From Gemmatimonadota bacterium (GTDB taxonomy: Bacteria; Gemmatimonadota; Gemmatimonadetes; Longimicrobiales; Gaopeijiaceae), in the NCBI GenBank assembly GCA_030430625.1, contig JAUIKL010000002.1, positions 27,279 to 91,278 on the forward strand: DNA of 64,000 bases. The letters run 5' to 3'. The translations under genes were made by a program, and so were the position numbers. Positions 58,734 through 64,000 of the stretch are shown here, piece by piece; position 1 is the stretch's first letter; each line of letters starts with the position of its first letter. Below the pieces are notes generated by a model. That model was not told the DNA's origin, searched no databases, and saw only the letters and a program-made list of their open reading frames with translations.

Positions 58734-59809
58734 CGGCGACTCCGCGTGTGCGCCGGCGGGCGGTGCCGGAAGACAAAGGCCAGGATCTCGGCCACCGCCA
58801 CGTAGAGGATCGGCGGAATCGGAAGGCCGACCTTCGACGTGGCGAAGAGCGCGCGAGCCACCGGCTTGTTCTCCACCACGGGAACGCCCGCCGAGAGGGC
58901 CAGCTTTCGGATCCGCAGAGCTGTCTTACGCGTGCCCATCGCGACGACGATCGGCGCGTCCGCGACCTCCGGGTCGTACCGGAGCGCCACGGCGATGTGG
59001 GTCGGGTTGGTCACGACGACGTCGGCCGTCGGGACGGCCTGCATCATCCGCATGCGAGCCAGCGAACGACCGAGGCTCCGCAGCCGCGCTCGCACCATCG
59101 GATCACCTTCGGACTCGCGAAGCTCCTTCTTGACCTCCTCCTTCGTCATCCGGAGTTCGCGCTGGTGCTGCCACGACTGATAGCCGTAGTCCGCGACCGC
59201 CAGACAGAGGAGCGCCAGTCCCGCCGCGAGCAGGACCGTGGCGACCTCGCTGCGAAGGACGTCGAGTAGCGCCGCCGGCCCGCTCTGGGGAAGGCGACTG
59301 AGGTCGGACAGCGCCCCCGAGAGGGCGACATACACCACCGCCCCGACGACAAAGAGCTTGAAGAGCGCTTTGCCGAGGTCCACGAAGGGCCTCGGGCTCA
59401 GGTAGCGCTGAAGGTTCTTCACCGGTGACAGCCGACTCCAGTCAGGCTGCAGCGGCTTCAGTGTCAAGGTGGCGCGGCCCTGAACCACACCGACGGCCAG
59501 GGCCAGCCCGGTCACGGCCAGCGCGAAGGGAAGGAAGCCCAACGCCGCCTGTCCTCCCACCCACCTCATGTACTCGACGGCGGCGCGCGGATCGTAGAGG
59601 GACCCGTGTCCCACGAGGAAGCTCGTCCGGGTCACGGACTCGAGGGCCCGCGCGATCTGCCCTCCGCCGGGCCCCACCATGAGGCCCGCCGCAATCAGAG
59701 CGGCGGCTGCGGACAGCTCCTGGGTGCGCGGAATCTTCCCATCGTCCCTCGCCTCTCGCTGCCGTTTGGCAGTTGGTTCTTCGGTCTTGTCCTGCTGGTT
59801 CTCGGCCAT
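58730..59809 (-). CDS. flhB: Flagellar export protein FlhB
   Basis: TNPTHIAVALRYD autocleavage motif; QQDKTEEPTAKRQREARDDGKIPRTQEL. Confidence 0.96.
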   Translation of the reverse strand: MAENQQDKTEEPTAKRQREARDDGKIPRTQELSAAAALIAAGLMVGPGGGQIARALESVTRTSFLVGHGSLYDPRAAVEYMRWVGGQAALGFLPFALAVTGLALAVGVVQGRATLTLKPLQPDWSRLSPVKNLQRYLSPRPFVDLGKALFKLFVVGAVVYVALSGALSDLSRLPQSGPAALLDVLRSEVATVLLAAGLALLCLAVADYGYQSWQHQRELRMTKEEVKKELRESEGDPMVRARLRSLGRSLARMRMMQAVPTADVVVTNPTHIAVALRYDPEVADAPIVVAMGTRKTALRIRKLALSAGVPVVENKPVARALFATSKVGLPIPPILYVAVAEILAFVFRHRPPAHTRSRR

Positions 59810-59810
59810 A

Positions 59811-60578
59811 TCAGAACCCCGCGACCGCGCGGAGGAATCGGGCGGCGAGCCCCTCGATATGTGCCGGCCATCCGGCGTAGAACGTCGCGGCGAGCGGGAT
59901 GGCGCCGGCGAGCGTCACCAGTCCGAGACCGATCTGCAGCGGAAAGGCGACTGCGAGCATGTTCAGCTGCGGCGACGTGCGAGCAAGAACGCCGAGAGCC
60001 ACATACCCGACCGAAACGGCGGCGATGATCGGCCCGGCAAACTGCAGCCCCTGTGAAAAGAGCACGGTGAAGGTCCGCGCGATTTCGGTGACCCCCGCCC
60101 CGACGTCGAACGCGGCCCCCACGGGAACCACCTCGTAGCTGGCCGCCAGCGCCTCGATCATGACGAGGTGACCGCCCGACACCAGCAACAGGGTGAGAAC
60201 GAAGAGGCTGAGGAACTGACCCATGATCCCGGTCCCGAAGCCGGTCAGTGGATCGAGGGCCGTCGCGCCCGCCAGTCCGGTCTGAACGGAGAGAATGTCA
60301 CCGGCCAGTTCCGCCCCACCGATCAGGAGCGCCGCGCCGATCCCGAGTCCAATCCCGACGACCATCTCCGACGCCAGCGCCATCGGAGAGAGGGCGACCG
60401 ATGGTGGCACCTCCGGAATCGTCGGCAGCACCAGCGCCGTGAGGAGCACGGCGATCGCGGCGCGTATGGGCGCGGGCACGGTGCGCGCCGCGAGGAGCGG
60501 GGCCACGACCATCAGGCCGGCAATACGAAAGAAGACCAACGCACCGCCAACGAGCAGTCCGCTCAGGGCCGGGTCCAC
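59811..60578 (-). CDS. fliR: Flagellar export protein FliR
   Basis: VFFRIAGLMVVAPLLAARTVPAPIRAAIAVLLTALVLP; GTG start at 60578. Confidence 0.93.
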   Translation of the reverse strand: MDPALSGLLVGGALVFFRIAGLMVVAPLLAARTVPAPIRAAIAVLLTALVLPTIPEVPPSVALSPMALASEMVVGIGLGIGAALLIGGAELAGDILSVQTGLAGATALDPLTGFGTGIMGQFLSLFVLTLLLVSGGHLVMIEALAASYEVVPVGAAFDVGAGVTEIARTFTVLFSQGLQFAGPIIAAVSVGYVALGVLARTSPQLNMLAVAFPLQIGLGLVTLAGAIPLAATFYAGWPAHIEGLAARFLRAVAGF

Positions 60579-60580
60579 GG

Positions 60581-60850
60581 TCAGCCCACCATGGCCGGCA
60601 CGGCCAGAAGCAAGCGAGATCCGAAGCCGACCGCCACCGAGAGTGTCCACGGCAGCAGCGCGAAGAGAACGATGCCGACCGAGAAGAGCTTGAGCACGAA
60701 GGCAACGGTCTGCTCCTGCACCTGCGTGACCGTCTGGAAGATGCTCACCGTCAGACCCACGGCGAGCGCGATCGCCAGGAGGGGCGCGGAGAGCCAGAAG
60801 GCCGTGAGGATCGCCTGACGACCCAGTTGCACGACGAGTTCGTACGTCAT
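60581..60850 (-). CDS. fliQ: Flagellar export protein FliQ
   Basis: 89 aa, LSAPLLAIALAVGLTVSIFQTVTQVQEQTVAFVLKL. Confidence 0.95.
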   Translation of the reverse strand: MTYELVVQLGRQAILTAFWLSAPLLAIALAVGLTVSIFQTVTQVQEQTVAFVLKLFSVGIVLFALLPWTLSVAVGFGSRLLLAVPAMVG

Positions 60851-60857
60851 CGCCGGC

Positions 60858-62027
60858 TCACAGGAAGCTCTGAGCCAGGGCGCCCATCAAGAGCGTCCAT
60901 CCGTCCATGAGGACGAAGAGCATCAGCTTGCAGGGCAAGGCGATCATCGTCGGTGGCAACATGAACATGCCCATGCTCGTCAGCACGGCGGCCACGACGA
61001 GGTCGATGACGATGAAGGGCAGGAAGATCGCGAAGCCGATCTCGAACGCGGTGCGCAACTCGCTCGTGACGAACGCCGACATCAGGACCGTGTGCGGTAT
61101 GTCCGCAGGAGTCATCGGGGGCGGTGTCCGACTGATTTCGAGAAAGGTCGCCAGGTCCGCCTCACGCGTCTGCGTGAGCATGAAGGCGCGCATCGGCTCG
61201 ATGGCCCGCCCGAGCATCTCACCCTCCTCGATCTCGCCGGCCACCCAGGGGTCGACCGCGTAGACACGGACCTGTTCCAGGGTGGGCGCCATGACCGCCC
61301 CGGTCAGAAGGAGGGCCAGACCGGCCAGGAGGTGGCCGGGCGGTGTGTTCTGGGTCCCGAGCGCCTGCCGCAGAAGGTGCAGGACGATCAGGATTCTCGT
61401 GAAGGCGGTCGTGAGAAGGAGGAGGCTGGGCGCCAGGGACAGGAGGCCCAGGACGATCACCGTGCCGACGGTCCCGGTCAGCCGAAAGCCGCCTTCCTCG
61501 TCTCCGATCTGTACATCGACACCCTGCAGGGCTTCGTAGATCGGGCCGAAGGGGCTCGGGCCCTGCGGAGCCAGCGTGGAGCCGGGCCCACCGGGCTGGA
61601 GTGCACCGTACGGGGCGAGCTGCTCCCACGGCGCGCTCCCGGGGACGGGCGTCTGCGCACCGATCGCGGACGGGGCCAGGCCCAGCCCGAGGATGGCCAC
61701 TCCGATGCCCATCTTCGTGCGGAGCACCTTCTGGAAGTCGATGGGCCGGCGCTCGGCCACCTCGGGTTCGTCGAGGTCCGTCGGATCGAGCTCCGCAAGC
61801 ATCCGAGCCCCGCCTTCACCGCACGACACGAGCCAGTGCCGTCGACCCACACGCACGACGGCGAGCCCCTGGTTCGCGTGCAGGCCAACACGGGCCGTCA
61901 CTTCGAGGCGGTGCGGGTGCGTACCACCCGCCACCCCGGTCAGCCGCCGGCGTGCCCACACGGCACAAAGGAGGAGGCCCACCAGAAAGCCGGCCGTGGC
62001 CAGCCCGGTCAGAAGGAGTTGAATCAC
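60858..62027 (-). CDS. fliP: FliO-FliP fusion (flagellar export gate)
   Basis: N-terminal TM plus FliO-like RLEVTARVGLHANQGLAVVRVGRRHWLVSCGEGGARMLAEL; then FliP TAFTRILIVLHLLRQALGTQNTPPGHLLAGLALLLT. Confidence 0.9.
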   Translation of the reverse strand: MIQLLLTGLATAGFLVGLLLCAVWARRRLTGVAGGTHPHRLEVTARVGLHANQGLAVVRVGRRHWLVSCGEGGARMLAELDPTDLDEPEVAERRPIDFQKVLRTKMGIGVAILGLGLAPSAIGAQTPVPGSAPWEQLAPYGALQPGGPGSTLAPQGPSPFGPIYEALQGVDVQIGDEEGGFRLTGTVGTVIVLGLLSLAPSLLLLTTAFTRILIVLHLLRQALGTQNTPPGHLLAGLALLLTGAVMAPTLEQVRVYAVDPWVAGEIEEGEMLGRAIEPMRAFMLTQTREADLATFLEISRTPPPMTPADIPHTVLMSAFVTSELRTAFEIGFAIFLPFIVIDLVVAAVLTSMGMFMLPPTMIALPCKLMLFVLMDGWTLLMGALAQSFL

Positions 62028-62380
62028 GTCGGCTGCGCCGTGTCGGCGGCGTCGCGGATGCGCACGATCCTCACCCCGAACTTCTCTCCGACGACGACGA
62101 CCTCACCCGTGGCGAAGGGTCGCCCACTCACGAGGACCTCGATCGGCTGACCGACCAGGCGGTCGAGCTGAATCACCGAGCCGCGGCCGAGCGATAGGAC
62201 GTCCTCGACGGCCATCTGAGTCCTGCCCAGCTCGATCGTCACCGGGACCTCGAGGGACATGACCACATCCATGGAGGCGGTCCCGCCCGCTGCGTCGGCG
62301 TTGCCGACATCTCCGACCCGGCCACCTTCGGCGCCGGCCGCACGCTCTTGAGCCAGGTCGGGGAGTTCTTCTTCGGTCAC
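62024..62380 (-). CDS. fliN: Flagellar motor switch protein FliN
   Basis: VPVTIELGRTQMAVEDVLSLGRGSVIQLDRLVGQPIEVLVSGRPFATGEVVVVGEKFGVRI. Confidence 0.96.
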   Translation of the reverse strand: MTEEELPDLAQERAAGAEGGRVGDVGNADAAGGTASMDVVMSLEVPVTIELGRTQMAVEDVLSLGRGSVIQLDRLVGQPIEVLVSGRPFATGEVVVVGEKFGVRIVRIRDAADTAQPT

Positions 62381-62407
62381 GTTGCTCTCTCCATCGTCTT
62401 CGTCGGA

Positions 62408-63319
62408 CTACTCGGCCTGAACCGCTTCTGTGATCTGGACCCCGAGGTTCGGCCCCAGCTTGCCCTGCCGGCCCCGGAATCGGACCGTCTGTGAAACGCG
62501 GACCTCCACAGGGTCGTCGGGGGCGACGTCGGTCATCAGGAGGTCTCCGGGCTTCAGTTCGGACAGCGCCCCGAGGGTCATCGCCATCGTCGGGAAGGTT
62601 GCCGAGACCGTGACCTGAGCTCGCCGCACAAGGCCCTCGACCTTGCCCTTTTCCACGGCCTCCTCCGCCGGGGACCGCCGGGAGGACGTGGCGTGTCGAC
62701 GCGGCGTCGGACTGAGGAACTCCTCGAGTACGACGAAGGGCACCGCGAGAAGGATGTGCCCCTTCACCTCCTCGAACTCGACCCGCAGTGTCGTGATCAG
62801 AACGTCGTCTTCACGCGCGGCCATCTCGACCAACTCACGGGCCGACTCGAAGCGCTCGAAGGCGAGGTCGAGCTTGGTTTGCTCGGCCCACAACTCGGAG
62901 AACTCGTCGGCCACTCGGTCGGTAACCATCCGAGTCACCGCCTGCTCCAACCCCGTGAGCGCGCGATCGGGCGGCTCAGTCACCGTCGACCCACCGACCA
63001 GGCGCTCCACCAGCAAGAAAGCGATCTGTGCGTCCAGATAGATCGCGGCCGTCGCCCCCTCGAGGTTGCGTATGTCGTAGATGAACGTCGCGCCCGGATC
63101 GGCGAGGTTGTCGACGAAGTCGCCGTACGCCGCCTGCGAGATCGACTCCAGGTGGACTTCGAAGGGCGCCCTGAGACGACCCGACACCCAGCGCTGCAAC
63201 TGCTGCGCAAGCTGCTCGTGCGAAGCCTCGAGACTCTTCTGCCGCTCCGGAGAAATCCGGCTGGGCTTCCGGAAGTCGTAGGGGACGACGTCCCCGCGGG
63301 AAGGCTGGGGGCGGATCAT
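62408..63319 (-). CDS. fliM: Flagellar motor switch protein FliM
   Basis: YDFRKPSRISPERQKSLEASHEQLAQQLQRWVSGRLR...; C-terminal SpoA-like domain. Confidence 0.95.
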   Translation of the reverse strand: MIRPQPSRGDVVPYDFRKPSRISPERQKSLEASHEQLAQQLQRWVSGRLRAPFEVHLESISQAAYGDFVDNLADPGATFIYDIRNLEGATAAIYLDAQIAFLLVERLVGGSTVTEPPDRALTGLEQAVTRMVTDRVADEFSELWAEQTKLDLAFERFESARELVEMAAREDDVLITTLRVEFEEVKGHILLAVPFVVLEEFLSPTPRRHATSSRRSPAEEAVEKGKVEGLVRRAQVTVSATFPTMAMTLGALSELKPGDLLMTDVAPDDPVEVRVSQTVRFRGRQGKLGPNLGVQITEAVQAE

Positions 63320-63843
63320 TGGATGACGAACGTCGGGAAGAAGATCCGGTGCACACCCTCCCGCCCCAGCATGTCGTTCAGGCTCATCCGCAATTCTTCG
63401 CGGATCACACCCCGCATCGACACGTCCGCCAACTCCTCGACGGTCCGGCTGGCGAGGGCGGTGAGGAGCATGTCGCGCACCTCGGCGTCACGCTCGGTCA
63501 ACTCGGCGTACGCGTCGTCGTCGGACTCCAGCACGAGTGTGGCGATCAAGAATCGCGATGCCCCGGAACCGGCCGGATTGAGCACCAGGTTGTCGATGGT
63601 CAGCGGTCCCTCGGCGGCTTCCTCCCCACCGCCGTGCCCTCCGCCGCCCCCGTGCCCCCCGCCATCGGACTCTCCGTCGGATGCGAGGAATCCCGCGACG
63701 ACCGGTGTCGCGGCAGGACCGCCCACGAAGGCGCCCGCCCCTGCCCCGATCAGGGCGGCGACCAGGACGAGCACCATCGACGGGCCCGACTTCTTGCCGG
63801 ACTCGTCGAACGGATCGCCTTCCTCGAGAGGCTCGTCAGCCAC
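63316..63843 (-). CDS. fliL: Flagellar basal body-associated protein FliL
   Basis: Single TM, LVLNPAGSGASRFLIATLVLE, MRGVIREELRMSLNDMLGREGVHRIFFPTFVIQ; GTG start at 63843. Confidence 0.88.
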   Translation of the reverse strand: MADEPLEEGDPFDESGKKSGPSMVLVLVAALIGAGAGAFVGGPAATPVVAGFLASDGESDGGGHGGGGGHGGGEEAAEGPLTIDNLVLNPAGSGASRFLIATLVLESDDDAYAELTERDAEVRDMLLTALASRTVEELADVSMRGVIREELRMSLNDMLGREGVHRIFFPTFVIQ

Positions 63844-64000
63844 GGGGTTCCTGCGGTCACTGGGTCGTCGATTCGACCTCCAAGGGAGGCACGACGTGTG
63901 CCACCGGTGCCCGGCAGGCGACGCCTCCACAAGGCTCTCCGCGCCAACGGCTTAGAGGGCTTAGTGGAGGGGCACGGGCACCGAGCCACCAGGGCCGCAC

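Noticed and set aside
1-64000. CRISPR arrays, tRNA/rRNA genes, transposases or prophage
   Set aside because: No regularly spaced repeats, no tRNA-like cloverleaf or rRNA seen, no transposase/integrase motifs in the ORFs
63844-64000. Possible end of another flagellar gene (flgE, flgD or fliK) upstream of fliL
   Set aside because: Too little sequence to support any call

Overview
High-GC bacterial chromosome segment, nearly fully coding. Left part (0-31 kb): secreted beta-propeller/FG-GAP proteins, an M16 peptidase, a phosphate-uptake (pst) operon, an exported creatininase-like protein, a serine hydrolase, minor pilin genes behind a large NAD-glutamate dehydrogenase, and a YhaO/YhaN (SbcDC-like) operon. 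Middle (31-37 kb): a minus-strand operon encoding a PilB/GspE-type ATPase with a C-terminal receiver domain, an Hpt protein, a hybrid histidine kinase and an HDOD protein. Right part (37-64 kb): a large flagellar cluster with two stator pairs, flgM, fliS, fliD, fliC, csrA, flgK/N/J/I/H/A/G/F, fliA, flhG/F/A/B, fliR/Q/P/N/M/L. Most interesting observations: (1) two tandem PstB ATPases whose motif losses are complementary, predicting an asymmetric heterodimer with one canonical and one degenerate ATP site; (2) a PhoU protein fused to an LMW-phosphatase/ArsC-like domain that has lost the catalytic Cys and Arg; (3) a FliO-FliP single-ORF fusion with an internal signal peptide; (4) a possible phosphorelay ending on a pilus/secretion ATPase; (5) an FlhG with neither Walker A lysine. 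Everything was read by eye from translations; no database search was run, so family calls rest on remembered motifs and novelty is unverified. The host resembles Gemmatimonadota in gene content, but that is a weak inference.
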